Positions 1 to 7,327 of a stretch of 16,731 bases of DNA are shown one piece after another; position 1 is the stretch's first letter; every line of letters starts with the position of its first letter. The DNA is from JAWLGW01 sp964569055 (GTDB taxonomy: Bacteria; Planctomycetota; J058). Position numbers and translations under genes: made by a program. Under the pieces are notes generated by a model, which was not told where the DNA came from, did not search any database, and saw nothing but the letters and a program-made list of their open reading frames with translations. The stretch is taken from positions 1 to 16,731 of the forward strand of contig CAZMSZ010000145.1 of the NCBI GenBank assembly GCA_964569055.1, written 5' to 3'.

Positions 1-2
1 TG

Positions 3-95
3 ACCGCCAAGGGCGCCAAGAGCGCCAAGGAAGAGCTGTCGCTGGCGAGGTCAGCGCCCCCCCGCCCTCCTCCTGACCCGGGCACCGAAAGGTAG
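3..95 (+). CDS. Possible C-terminal fragment of a truncated gene (unidentified)
   Basis: The frame starting at base 3 is open from the window edge to a TAG at 93-95 and gives about 30 residues. It opens with a repeated small-residue/lysine pattern (TAKGAKSAKEEL) and ends in a proline-rich tail. Almost every codon up to base 50 ends in G or C, which is the coding signature of the real genes in this window, so I read it as the tail of a protein whose start lies outside. The lysine/alanine spacing resembles the lysine-rich tails of histone-like proteins, but the fragment is too short to assign a family. It could also be chance, because GC-rich DNA has few stop codons. Confidence 0.35.
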   Translation, partial: TAKGAKSAKEELSLARSAPPRPPPDPGTER

Positions 96-126
96 ACCCA
101 CCGTCTTCGACCCCGGCCAGGCCGCC

Positions 127-520
127 TTCCTGCCTTCCAGCCCCCTCTTCTCCGCCGAAGGAGCCTTCACCCAGCGACAGCCCCAACGAGCCAAGGCCCC
201 GGGCGCCTTCCTGCTTTCCTGCTTNNNNNNNNNNNNNNNNNNNNNNNNNNNNNNNNNNNNNNNNNNNNNNNNNNNNNNNNNNNNNNNNNNNNNNNNNNNN
301 NNNNNNNNNNNNNNNNNNNNNNNNTTCCTGCTTTCCTGTCCTCTCTTCTCCGCCGAAGGAGCCTTCAACCAGCGACAGCCCCAACGAGGCAAGCCCCCGG
401 GCCCCTTCCTGCTTTCCTGCTTTTCCTGCTTTCCTGTCCTCTCTTCTCCGCCGAAGGAGCCTTCAACCAGCGACAGCTCCAACGTGGCAAGGGCCAAGGC
501 GCCTTCCTGCTCCAGCTCAG
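127..520. repeat. 98-bp tandem repeat, at least three copies, interrupted by an assembly gap
   Basis: Three copies of a 98-bp unit are visible: 127-224, 325-422 and 423-520. The last two are nearly identical until about base 478, after which the final one diverges. Each unit holds CTCTTCTCCGCCGAAGGAG, the short inverted repeat GAAGG-AG-CCTTC, and CAGCGACAGC (at 172, 370 and 468). The array is extragenic and runs up to the stop codon of the ASRT-like gene at 517-519. An open frame across it on the minus strand is an artefact of the repeat and the Ns. Units are directly adjacent with no spacers, so this is not a CRISPR array. The true copy number is unknown because the gap falls inside it. Confidence 0.85.
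225..324. other. Assembly gap (100 Ns)
   Basis: Exactly 100 Ns, the conventional size for a scaffold gap of unknown length. It sits between two units of the 98-bp tandem repeat, which explains why the assembly failed there. The real distance and the number of repeat copies cannot be known from this sequence. Confidence 0.98.
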
Positions 521-891
521 CAGGGGAACGCAATCGTCGACAGCAGCGCGTTCGCCGCCTGCCGCGAGTCGAGGCGGGTGTGCTGGACCACGATCGGCAC
601 GTTCGACTCGATCACGCTGGCGTAGTCGGTGTCGCGCGGGATCGGCGCCGGGTCGCGGAGGTCGTTGAACCGCAGGTGGCGGGTCCGCCGGGCCGGGATC
701 TCGAGCAGGTACGGGCCGCTCGGCTCGCGGTCGGCGAAGTAGATCGTGATCCTCACCGCGGCCGTCTGGTCCGAGGCGTTGAGCAGGCAGGCGGTCTCGT
801 GGCTCGTCATGGCCGGCTCGGGGCCGGTGCTGGCGGAGGGAATGTAGCCCTCGGGGATCGCCCAGCGGGTGCTTCCGATCGGGTCGCTCAC
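517..891 (-). CDS. Anabaena sensory rhodopsin transducer (ASRT) family protein
   Basis: The 124-residue product matches the whole length of the ASRT family (the Anabaena protein is about 125 residues). Recognisable blocks are WAIPEGYIP (10-18), GPEP..TSHET (23-32), ARRTRHLRFNDLRDPAPIP (67-85) and the very conserved VIESNVPIVVQHTRLDSRQ (93-111). ASRT is a soluble beta-sandwich protein that partners the photoreceptor Anabaena sensory rhodopsin; many bacteria carry homologues without any rhodopsin, where the role is unknown. The GTG start at 889-891 is chosen because GAGGAGG lies just upstream and the conserved N-terminus begins there; upstream in-frame sequence overlaps mrpE in another frame and is a shadow. 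It lies 11 bp after mrpE and is probably the last gene of the Mrp operon. No rhodopsin gene is visible in the window. Confidence 0.93.
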   Translation of the reverse strand: MSDPIGSTRWAIPEGYIPSASTGPEPAMTSHETACLLNASDQTAAVRITIYFADREPSGPYLLEIPARRTRHLRFNDLRDPAPIPRDTDYASVIESNVPIVVQHTRLDSRQAANALLSTIAFPC

Positions 892-902
892 ACGGTCCTC
901 CT

Positions 903-1403
903 CTAGCGCAGCACGCGCAGCACCGGGGCCTCGAACGTCGCGCGTACGCGCGCGCGCAGCGCCGCTGGGTCGTGGGCGTCGAACGCGTGGACGTAGAGGA
1001 CCGGGCGCTCGCCCGAGCGGTCGACCTCCAGCGAGAGGCTCCCGGGCGTGATCGTCACCAGCGCGGCGACCAGGCTCACCTCGAGGGGGGTCCGCGCCTC
1101 GAGGGGGACCGCCACCACGCCCGGGTGAAGGCGCGGCTTGGGGGCCAGAGCCTCGCGACCGAGCGCCGCGCTGGAGCGGACCAGCTCCCAGGCGAGGAGG
1201 ACGGCCAGGGCGAGGGCGGCGGGCAGGCGGCGGAGGAGCGTGCCGAGCGGACGGGGTGGGTGGAGCGGGCGGTCCCCGCGCGGCGAGAGCGCGATCACCA
1301 CCGCGACCGCGCCCAGGCCGAGCACGAGGTCGGTGGCCTCGAGCCCGCCGCGGAGCGCGGTCCACACGAGCAGGAGCAGCAGCGCGCGGCGGGGGAGGCT
1401 CAC
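903..1403 (-). CDS. mrpE: Mrp/Mnh Na+/H+ antiporter subunit E
   Basis: This 166-residue protein is the usual length for MrpE, a small membrane subunit of the hetero-oligomeric cation/proton antiporter whose ion-path role is not settled. Two N-terminal membrane helices (about 5-40 and 58-78) precede WELVRSS (72-78). The cytoplasmic part has the family block LVAALVTITPGSLSLEVD (111-128) and LYVHAFD (136-142). The GTG start (1401-1403) shares four bases with the mrpD stop (GTGA, 1400-1403), which implies translational coupling. The stop lies 11 bp before the ASRT-like gene. Confidence 0.94.
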   Translation of the reverse strand: MSLPRRALLLLLVWTALRGGLEATDLVLGLGAVAVVIALSPRGDRPLHPPRPLGTLLRRLPAALALAVLLAWELVRSSAALGREALAPKPRLHPGVVAVPLEARTPLEVSLVAALVTITPGSLSLEVDRSGERPVLYVHAFDAHDPAALRARVRATFEAPVLRVLR

Positions 1404-2878
1404 CGCGCCCCCGTGCGCGAAGGGTGCGCGAGCGGCGCCCGGGTGGGCGGCTCGAGGAACGACAGGATCGGGCCGAGCAGGGGCGGGATCGCGAGGAGCG
1501 CCAGCGCCAGCAGGAGCTGACCGGCCGCGAGCGGCACCGCGCGTCGGCGCGGCGCGGGCGGGGGCGCGGGCGCCTGCGCGGGCGCGAGGAGCAGGCGCGA
1601 GATGGCGCGGAACATGGCGTACAGCCCGAGCAGCGCCGCGAGCAGCAGCGCGGCCGCGAGGGCGGCTCCCAGCGCGGGCGGGTCGGCGGCGAGGCAGGCC
1701 CGCACCAGGGCCACCTCGCCCCAGAACCCTGGGAGCGGGGGGATCCCGGCCAGCGACAGCGCCGGCGCGGCGGCCAGCGCCGCGATCGCCGGCGCCTGCG
1801 CGGCGCGGCCGCTCAGCCGCGCGAGGTCGAGGGTGCCCGCCCAGCGCGCGGTCGCCTCGGCCAGCAGGAACAGGGCCGCGATCGCGAGCGCCTCCTGGAG
1901 CATGTACAGCACCGCCGCCTGGAGCCCGGCGGGGCTGAACAGGGTCACTCCCATCGCAATGAACCCCATGTGGCTGACGAGCAGCGAGGCGAGCAGCCGG
2001 CGCAGGTCGCGCTCGGCCGCGGCCAGGAGCGCGCCGCCCACGGCCGTGGCCGCGCTCGCGGCGAGCAGCGCCGGCTGCGCCCAGCCGATGTCGGCCGCGA
2101 ACGCCACGCCCCCCACGCGGAGCAGCGCGTAGGCGGCGAGCTTGGTCACCAGCGCGGCCACGAGCGCGATCAGCGCCGGCGAGGGCGCGGCGTACGAGGC
2201 GGTGAGCCAGCGGGAGAGCGGGAGCAGGGCCGCCTTGACCGCCAGCGCCACCGCCAGCCAGGCGGCGACCGCGTGCGCCAGCGGGTCGCGCCCGTTGCTC
2301 GCCAGCCGCTCGGCGAGCGCGTCGAAGTCGAGCGTGCCGGTGATCCCGAACAGGAGCGCGATCCCGCCCAGGAGCAGCAGCGAGGCCAGGATGTTCGCGG
2401 CGCCGTAGCGCAGCGCGGCCTCGAGGCGGATGCGCCCGCCCCGGAGCGCGAGCAGCCCCCACGACGCGACCAGGGTCACCTCGGTCCACACGTAGAGGTT
2501 GAACAGGTCGCCCGTGAGCAGCCCGCCCGCCACACCGGCCAGGAGGAGGAGCGCCAGCGCGTCCTCGGTCGCGGCCGAGGGGCCGCCCAGGCGCGCGCCC
2601 AGCACGGCGACGCCGATCGCCCCGGTGGCGGCCAGGAGCAGGCACGACACCCCGTCCGCCACCAGCGCGATCCCGAGCGGCGGGTCCCAGCCCCCGACCG
2701 CGACCACCACCGGCCCGCCGGCCGCGCGGACCGCCGCGAGCGCGCCGACGGCGGCCAGGGCCAGGCCCAGCGCGCCGGCGAACGCGATCGCGCGCGTGGC
2801 GCGGCGGACGAGCACGCACAGGGTCGCCGCGACGAGCGGCACGAGCACGGCCGCACTGAGCGCGACCTCGGGCCTCAC
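1400..2878 (-). CDS. mrpD: Mrp/Mnh Na+/H+ antiporter subunit D (proton-conducting NuoN/antiporter family)
   Basis: This 492-residue polytopic protein of about 14 helices is homologous to the antiporter-like subunits of complex I and is one of the two proton-pumping modules of Mrp. The key glutamate is seen in LYVWTEVTLVASW (E133) and the key lysines in LAVKAALLPL (K215) and ALVTKLAAYALLR (K246). The usual WLP after the first lysine reads WLT (224-226), a modest deviation, and helix-breaking IPPLPGFWGE follows later as expected. The C-terminus ends in a proline/arginine-rich tail. The GTG start (2876-2878) overlaps the mrpC stop as GTGA (2875-2878); the stop overlaps mrpE in the same way. Length and motifs indicate an intact gene. 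Confidence 0.96.
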   Translation of the reverse strand: MRPEVALSAAVLVPLVAATLCVLVRRATRAIAFAGALGLALAAVGALAAVRAAGGPVVVAVGGWDPPLGIALVADGVSCLLLAATGAIGVAVLGARLGGPSAATEDALALLLLAGVAGGLLTGDLFNLYVWTEVTLVASWGLLALRGGRIRLEAALRYGAANILASLLLLGGIALLFGITGTLDFDALAERLASNGRDPLAHAVAAWLAVALAVKAALLPLSRWLTASYAAPSPALIALVAALVTKLAAYALLRVGGVAFAADIGWAQPALLAASAATAVGGALLAAAERDLRRLLASLLVSHMGFIAMGVTLFSPAGLQAAVLYMLQEALAIAALFLLAEATARWAGTLDLARLSGRAAQAPAIAALAAAPALSLAGIPPLPGFWGEVALVRACLAADPPALGAALAAALLLAALLGLYAMFRAISRLLLAPAQAPAPPPAPRRRAVPLAAGQLLLALALLAIPPLLGPILSFLEPPTRAPLAHPSRTGAR

Positions 2879-3258
2879 GGGGCGAGCCTCCGGCGCGGCT
2901 CGGGCCCGCGCAGCCGCCCCGCGCCCCGCGCGGCGTCGGTGCCCAGCTCGTGCGCCGAGTCCTCCAGGCGACGCGCCAGCGCCAGCGCCAGGGCGAGCAG
3001 CCCGAACTCGATCACGAGCGAGGTCAGGACCAGGGCCTGCGCGAGCGGGTTGCCTGCCGGGTCGGGCGGCGGCGTCGCGCCCGTCCCGATCAGGGGCGGG
3101 TGCCGGTGCGACAGGCGGCCCATGGCGAAGATCAACAGGTTGACGCCGTTGCTGGCGAGGGTCAGCCCGAGCACCAGGCGCAGCAGCGTCCCCCCGCGCA
3201 GCAGGTAGACCCCGAACGAGATCAAGGCGGCCGCCGCGGCCGCGATCAGGACCTCCAT
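2875..3258 (-). CDS. mrpC: Mrp/Mnh Na+/H+ antiporter subunit C (NuoK-like)
   Basis: This 127-residue protein has three membrane helices and is the NuoK-like subunit that bridges the antiporter modules. Family signatures are GVYLLRGGTLLRLVLGLTLASNGVNLLIF (16-44) and NPLAQALVLTSLVIEFG (70-86). In the MrpC proteins I know, the last block usually reads LTAIVI-G/S-FA; here it carries a glutamate (E84) inside helix 3, where NuoK also has an acidic membrane residue. The ATG start (3256-3258) has GGAGG seven bases upstream. The N-terminus overlaps mrpB by 13 bp. The C-terminal 30 residues are arginine/alanine-rich and probably cytoplasmic. Confidence 0.94.
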   Translation of the reverse strand: MEVLIAAAAAALISFGVYLLRGGTLLRLVLGLTLASNGVNLLIFAMGRLSHRHPPLIGTGATPPPDPAGNPLAQALVLTSLVIEFGLLALALALARRLEDSAHELGTDAARGAGRLRGPEPRRRLAP

Positions 3259-3722
3259 GGGGGGCCCTCCTCGCCGGGGTCGAGCGTGCGCTCCTCCGCC
3301 GCGAGCACCGCCTCGCCGCGCTCCTCGAGCGCGAGCAAGGCCGAGACCCCGCTCCCGAGCACGGCCGCGTAGATCCCGAGGTCGAACAGGAGCGGGGTGC
3401 CGAGCTCCACGGGGCCGCCCGGGAGCTCGAGGCGGATCCAGCGCGCCTCGAGGGGCGCGCCGCCGCCGATCAGCCCGCTCGCCGCGACCAGCAGCATGAG
3501 GAGGAGGCCGCCGGCCGCGACGGCGGGCAGCCGCAGTCGGTACGCGCGGCGGGCCGCGGCCGGCCCGCGCGCCGCGGCGTCGAGCAGGATCGCGGCGGTC
3601 GCGATCAGCCCGCCCACGAACCCGCCGCCGGGGTGGTCGTGACCGCGCGCGACCAGCGAGAGCGCGAACAGGTGCAGCAGCGGCTGGAGCAGGCGCGAGG
3701 CCGAGAGGAACAGCTCGTTCAC
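3246..3722 (-). CDS. mrpB: Mrp/Mnh Na+/H+ antiporter subunit B
   Basis: The 158-residue product is a free-standing MrpB. The family hallmark GHDHPGGGFVGGLI lies at 27-40, and GTPLLFDLGIYAAVLGSG at 108-125. Four membrane helices are apparent (about 14-26, 34-50, 67-87, 112-132), followed by an acidic tail. MrpB is often fused to the C-terminus of MrpA in proteobacteria; here it is separate, as in Bacillus. The GTG start (3720-3722) is chosen because it overlaps the mrpA stop as GTGA and gives the expected family N-terminus; longer upstream frames are antisense or out-of-frame shadows of mrpA. Confidence 0.94.
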   Translation of the reverse strand: MNELFLSASRLLQPLLHLFALSLVARGHDHPGGGFVGGLIATAAILLDAAARGPAAARRAYRLRLPAVAAGGLLLMLLVAASGLIGGGAPLEARWIRLELPGGPVELGTPLLFDLGIYAAVLGSGVSALLALEERGEAVLAAEERTLDPGEEGPPWRS

Positions 3723-6001
3723 GGCGAGGGCCCCCCGCGTCGGGCGAGCGCGTGCGCGGCCAGGCCGGCCCCGAGCAGCGTCGCGACCTCTCCGATCGTG
3801 TCGAAGGCCCGGAAGTCGACCAGGATCACGTTGATCACGTTGTGCCCGTGGCCGAGCGGGACCGCGCCCCGCGAGTACGCCACGGCGAGCGAGCGGTCGA
3901 GCGGGCGCGCGAGCGCGGCGAGGGCCAGCACGAGCACCAGCGCGCCGGTGGCCGCGGCGAGCGTGGCGTCCCACACGCGGCCCGAGCGGCGGCGCGCGCC
4001 GGGGAGGTCCACCAGCACGATCGCGAACAGGACCGCGACGACCGTCTCGACCGCGACCTGCGCCAGGGCGACGTCTGGAGCGCCGCAGCGCAGGAACAGC
4101 AGCGCCATGGCGTAGCCGACGGCCCCCAGCGCGATCACGGCGCCGAACCGGCCGCGCGCCCGAGCCGCCCCGATCGCCGCCACCACCACCGCCCCGACGA
4201 TCACCACGTCGAGCGGCGCGAACGGCCCCACCCGCGGCCAGCCGGACGCGCCGGCCACGAGCGCCGGCGCGCCGACGCCGAGCAGCAGACACACGGCGAG
4301 GAGCACCACCTCGCGCCGCAGCGTGACCCGCTCCCAGCGCGTCAGGAGCGCGCCCGCCGCCCGCTCGAGCCGATCGAGCGCCCGCTCGTAGAGGCGGTCG
4401 GGCAGCGCGACCGCGGCCCGGTCCGCCCAGCGGACGAGCGCCGTCCGGCGCAGGCGATCCCAGCGCGCCGCCGCGGCGACGCCGCCCACCAGCGCGACCG
4501 CCCCCAGCGCGCTCGCGCCGCTCGGGCTGGGCCACACCGGCGCCGCGTGCGTCACGGGCTCGCCGAGCACCGCGCCCGCCGCGGCGGCCAGCAGCGCGCG
4601 CCAGGCGGGCGCGGCCGCGGCGAGCACGACCAGCACGCCCAGCGCGAGCGGCGGCCCGATCAGCCACGCGCGCGCGCCGCGCGCGCGCTCCGCGCCCGCC
4701 GACGGCGGCGCCGGCCCGAGGAACGGGCGGACGGCGACGGTCCACGCGGCCGCGGCCAGCGCGACCCCGCCGAGCGCGCACACCGCCGCGAGCAGCGCCG
4801 CCTCCGGCGCGCCGAGCGCGGCCTCGTAGATCAGCTCCTTGCCCTGGAAGCCCGCCGTCGGCGGCAGGCCCGCCAGCGCGGCGCCCGCGAGCGCCGCCGC
4901 GACCGCCAGCGCCGGCGCCCGCCGGCCGAGGCCGCCGAGCCGGCGCACGTCACGCGAGCCCGTCAGGCGCTCGATCGCGCCGGAGGTCATGAACAGGGCG
5001 GCCTTGTAGAGCGCGTGCGCCGCCGCGAACCCGACGAACGCCAGCGCGCCGACCTCGCCTCCCACGCCGAGCGCGAGCGTCAGCAGGCCGAGCGTGAGCA
5101 CGGTGGAGCCGGCGAGGATCCGCTTGAGGTCGATCGCCCGCAAGGTCACGGCCGCGCCCAGGAGCACGGTGCTCGCGCCGAGGACGCCGAGCCCCCACCC
5201 CCACAGCGGGAGCCCGGAGAACACGGGCGCGAGCCGCGCCAGCACGAACACCCCCGCCTTGACCATCGCGGCCGAGTGCAGGTACGCGCTGACGGGGGTC
5301 GGGGCGCGCATGGCGTTGGGCAACCAGACCTGCAACGGGGCCAGCGCCGACTTGGAGGCCGCCGCCACGAGGAGCAGCGCGAGCGCGCCGGCGCCGGGCG
5401 CGCCCTCGAGGCGGCCCCGCAGCGCGGGCAGGGCCGAGACCTGGAAGGTGCCCGTGCGCCGCTCGATCCACAGCGCGGCCACGAGCAGGCACAGCCCGCC
5501 GGCGTGCGTCAGGAGGAGCGCCTGCAGGGCGGCGCGACGCCCCTCGCGCTCTCGCTCCCAGGCGATCAGCAGCCAGGACGCGAGCGCCGTCAGCTCGAAG
5601 CAGGCGCACAGCAGCAGCAGGTCGTCGGCCAGAACCAGCCCCAGCATGGCGCCGAGGAACAGCAGCAGCGCCGCGAAGAACGGGCCCGGCCGGCGGTGGC
5701 CGCGCAGGTAGCCGCCCGAGTAGATCAGGACCGCGGCGCCCACGCCCGTCACGAGCAGCGCGAACAGGAGGCTCAGGCCGTCCAGCCGGAGGGCGAAGCG
5801 CAGGCCGAGCGCGGGGGCCCACGCCAGCGAGACCGAGGGCGCGGCCCCCTCGAGCACGGCCGGCGCGGCGCGCGCCAGCGCCAGGGTGAGGAGCGCGGCG
5901 AGCGCCCCGCTCACGGCCCCCAGCGCCCGGCTGCCCGCGCGCGAGCCGACGGCGAGCGCCGCCGCCAAGAACGGGGCGGCGAGCAGCGCCACCAGCTCCA
6001 C
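3719..6001 (-). CDS. mrpA: Mrp/Mnh Na+/H+ antiporter subunit A (NuoL-like)
   Basis: This 760-residue protein is slightly shorter than the roughly 800-residue Bacillus MrpA and much shorter than fused MrpAB. It is the large NuoL-like subunit and carries a proton channel and the cation-exchange region. Seen are CFELTALASWLL with E136, ASKSALAPLQVWLPNAM with K217, APTPVSAYLHSAAMVKAG (233-250) with H242 and K248, and the C-terminal MrpA-specific block NVINVILVDFRAFDTIGE. The GTG at 5999-6001 is chosen: it is one base after the mrpG stop (TGA C GTG), with GGCAGG upstream. An in-frame open stretch continues through mrpG and mrpF but is out of frame with both and lacks family similarity. The stop overlaps mrpB as GTGA. 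Confidence 0.96.
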   Translation of the reverse strand: MELVALLAAPFLAAALAVGSRAGSRALGAVSGALAALLTLALARAAPAVLEGAAPSVSLAWAPALGLRFALRLDGLSLLFALLVTGVGAAVLIYSGGYLRGHRRPGPFFAALLLFLGAMLGLVLADDLLLLCACFELTALASWLLIAWEREREGRRAALQALLLTHAGGLCLLVAALWIERRTGTFQVSALPALRGRLEGAPGAGALALLLVAAASKSALAPLQVWLPNAMRAPTPVSAYLHSAAMVKAGVFVLARLAPVFSGLPLWGWGLGVLGASTVLLGAAVTLRAIDLKRILAGSTVLTLGLLTLALGVGGEVGALAFVGFAAAHALYKAALFMTSGAIERLTGSRDVRRLGGLGRRAPALAVAAALAGAALAGLPPTAGFQGKELIYEAALGAPEAALLAAVCALGGVALAAAAWTVAVRPFLGPAPPSAGAERARGARAWLIGPPLALGVLVVLAAAAPAWRALLAAAAGAVLGEPVTHAAPVWPSPSGASALGAVALVGGVAAAARWDRLRRTALVRWADRAAVALPDRLYERALDRLERAAGALLTRWERVTLRREVVLLAVCLLLGVGAPALVAGASGWPRVGPFAPLDVVIVGAVVVAAIGAARARGRFGAVIALGAVGYAMALLFLRCGAPDVALAQVAVETVVAVLFAIVLVDLPGARRRSGRVWDATLAAATGALVLVLALAALARPLDRSLAVAYSRGAVPLGHGHNVINVILVDFRAFDTIGEVATLLGAGLAAHALARRGGPSP

Positions 6002-6002
6002 G

Positions 6003-6344
6003 TCAACCTGCCTCGCCGTGACCGCCGCTTCCGCGCGAGGCGCCCCCTGCCCGCCCGGTCCGGGCGCGGTAGGCGGCGCGCGCGAGCGCCTGTCCGCCGA
6101 GCGGGCCGGTGACGAGCGTGAAGCCGAGCAGCGCGAGGGCGCGCAGCCGCGCGCTCGCGCTCGGCGCCGCCGCCACGATCGCGAGCGCGAACAGACCGGC
6201 GCCGAGGGCGCTCGCCTTCGCGAGGGCCTGCACCCGCAGGAGCGGGTCGGGGAAGCGCGTGACCCCGACCGCGCCGAGCGCGGTGAGCAGCGCCCCCAGC
6301 AGGAGCAGCAGGCGCGGGACGAGCTCGGCCGCCAGCTCAGCCAC
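6003..6344 (-). CDS. mrpG: Mrp/Mnh Na+/H+ antiporter subunit G
   Basis: The 113-residue product has three membrane helices and the MrpG signatures GAVGVTRFPDPLLRVQALAKASALG (25-49) and LVTGPLGGQALARAAYR (77-93). MrpG is a small membrane subunit needed for assembly and activity of the antiporter. The GTG start (6342-6344) has a strong GAGGAGG six bases upstream, and the gene overlaps mrpF by 8 bp. The C-terminal 20 residues are glycine/serine-rich and not part of the family core. It ends one base before mrpA. Confidence 0.94.
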   Translation of the reverse strand: MAELAAELVPRLLLLLGALLTALGAVGVTRFPDPLLRVQALAKASALGAGLFALAIVAAAPSASARLRALALLGFTLVTGPLGGQALARAAYRARTGRAGGASRGSGGHGEAG

Positions 6345-6660
6345 GGCGCGCCTCCTCGCGCGAGCGCGCGGCGAACGGTTGGGGCGGCCCCCCGTGCGCG
6401 CCGCTCGCGGCCGCCTCGAGCGCGCGGGCCAGCGCCACCGTGCCGAGGAACGAGATGGCGCTGATCAGCAGCGCGCCGTCGATCAGCCCCGCCTGCTGCG
6501 TCGTCACGAACCGCAGCGCCAGCGCGCCGACCACCGCGTAGGCGATCAGGTCGAGGCCCACGACCCGATCCGTCGCGCGCGGGCCGCGCAGCACGCGCAC
6601 CAGCGCGAGCACGATCGTGCCCGCGATGGCGACCGCCGCGATCGTGGTGAGGGCCGTCAC
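6337..6660 (-). CDS. mrpF: Mrp/Mnh Na+/H+ antiporter subunit F
   Basis: This is the first gene of the antiporter operon, about 107 residues with three helices. The core ALVRVLRGPRATDRVVGLDL contains the conserved membrane-edge aspartates of MrpF, followed by QQAGLIDGALLISAISFLGTVALAR, the usual second and third helices. The start is uncertain: GTG at 6658-6660 is preferred by codon, while TTG at 6664-6666 adds two residues; neither has a clear Shine-Dalgarno, so the gene may be read from a short leader. The C-terminal tail (AASGAHGGPPQPF) is longer and more polar than usual and overlaps the mrpG start. Confidence 0.91.
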   Translation of the reverse strand: MTALTTIAAVAIAGTIVLALVRVLRGPRATDRVVGLDLIAYAVVGALALRFVTTQQAGLIDGALLISAISFLGTVALARALEAAASGAHGGPPQPFAARSREEARRG

Positions 6661-6666
6661 GCGCAA

Positions 6667-6847
6667 GGAGCACGCAGCGCGCGGGCCGCCTCGGCGCGCC
6701 GGTTTGCGCCGTCCAGGCGGGACGCGGGGGGCGAGCGGGCGGGGCGCGCGTGGCCCGGCGAGGACGCCCCGGACGCCTCTATCTATGAGCCCCCGCCTCG
6801 GCCACGAACGTTGGCTGGCCCCGCGGCGCGCCTCGAGCGGCCTTGAA
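6667..6847 (-). other. Intergenic leader of the Mrp operon
   Basis: These 181 bases separate the upstream GH15 operon from mrpF, both on the minus strand. A promoter for the antiporter operon probably lies here. The only AT-rich patch is TATCTA at 6780-6785 (TAGATA on the minus strand), with TTCGTG 17 bases upstream of it. That is a poor sigma-70 match, so I do not call a promoter. No convincing small gene or sigma-54 site is seen. Confidence 0.4.
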
Positions 6848-7327
6848 TCACCCCGGCGCGTAGCCGGCGCCGAGCACCGCGCCGTAGACGACGTGGGCGA
6901 TCAGCGTGAACAGCGGGGTCTGGGTCCCGTAGTGCAGCGCCAAGAACCCGGGCGGCTGGAGCAGGCGGGTCGGGTCGGGCCCGTGGTGGTCGCCGGCCAT
7001 GCGCGGGTGGACGTCGGGGAGGTGCTCGACCAGGACGGTCAGCACGAACGCCCCGTGGTAGAGGCCGAGCAGCGCGCCCAGCCCCGCGGTCGCGCGGCCG
7101 AGCTCCTCGAACACCAGCGCGTACAGCAGCGCGAACACGCAGCCCAGCACGAAGTGCAGCACGGTCCCGGCCACCAGCGCGGTGGCGCGGTGACCCGTGA
7201 CGATCGAGCCCACCATGAGCGGCAGGCTCATGCGGGTCCAGCCGAGCACCTGCGACCCCGAGAGGATCGCGGTCAACGGGACCGTGGCCAGGAGCCCCCA
7301 GCCCACCGCCTCGACGTAGGCGCTCAC
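6848..7327 (-). CDS. Small conserved membrane protein, paralogue of the 9210-9710 product
   Basis: A 159-residue protein with four predicted helices (about 7-27, 48-73, 82-102, 137-156). Its family has no function known to me. Conserved with its paralogue are LGWTR.SL (28-35), a helix-2 histidine (H58), HPRM (107-110), LLQPPGFLALHYG (122-134) and the helix-4 pair AH (144-145) with a glycine-rich end. The pattern of helix 2 (HF..G..FALLYALVFE) and helix 4 (AH.VYGA.LG) recalls YagU/DUF1440-like inner-membrane proteins. The GTG start (7325-7327) overlaps the GH15 stop as GTGA, so it is translated as the last gene of the SDR-GH15 operon. Transporter, lipid-binding or scaffold roles are equally possible. 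Confidence 0.85.
   Translation of the reverse strand: MSAYVEAVGWGLLATVPLTAILSGSQVLGWTRMSLPLMVGSIVTGHRATALVAGTVLHFVLGCVFALLYALVFEELGRATAGLGALLGLYHGAFVLTVLVEHLPDVHPRMAGDHHGPDPTRLLQPPGFLALHYGTQTPLFTLIAHVVYGAVLGAGYAPG

Noticed and set aside
127..520. CRISPR-like array
   Set aside because: The 98-bp units are directly adjacent without unique spacers, and no cas genes are present.
51..533. Minus-strand open frame of about 160 codons across the tandem repeat
   Set aside because: It spans 100 Ns and is built from the 98-bp repeat; 98 is not a multiple of three, the composition is lysine/glutamine/glutamate repeats, and no start has a ribosome site.
1256..3208. Plus-strand open frame of 650 codons opposite mrpC, mrpD and mrpE
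   Set aside because: Arginine/glutamine/glutamate-rich sequence without family similarity; it is the antisense shadow of GC-rich membrane genes that have clear motifs.
3752..6112. Plus-strand open frame of 786 codons opposite mrpA
   Set aside because: Same antisense signature (R, Q, E, H-rich, no hydrophobic core) over a gene with strong MrpA motifs.
6780..6808. Sigma-70-like promoter for the Mrp operon (TTCGTG-N17-TAGATA on the minus strand)
   Set aside because: Spacing is right but both hexamers match consensus poorly, so it is recorded only as an AT-rich patch.
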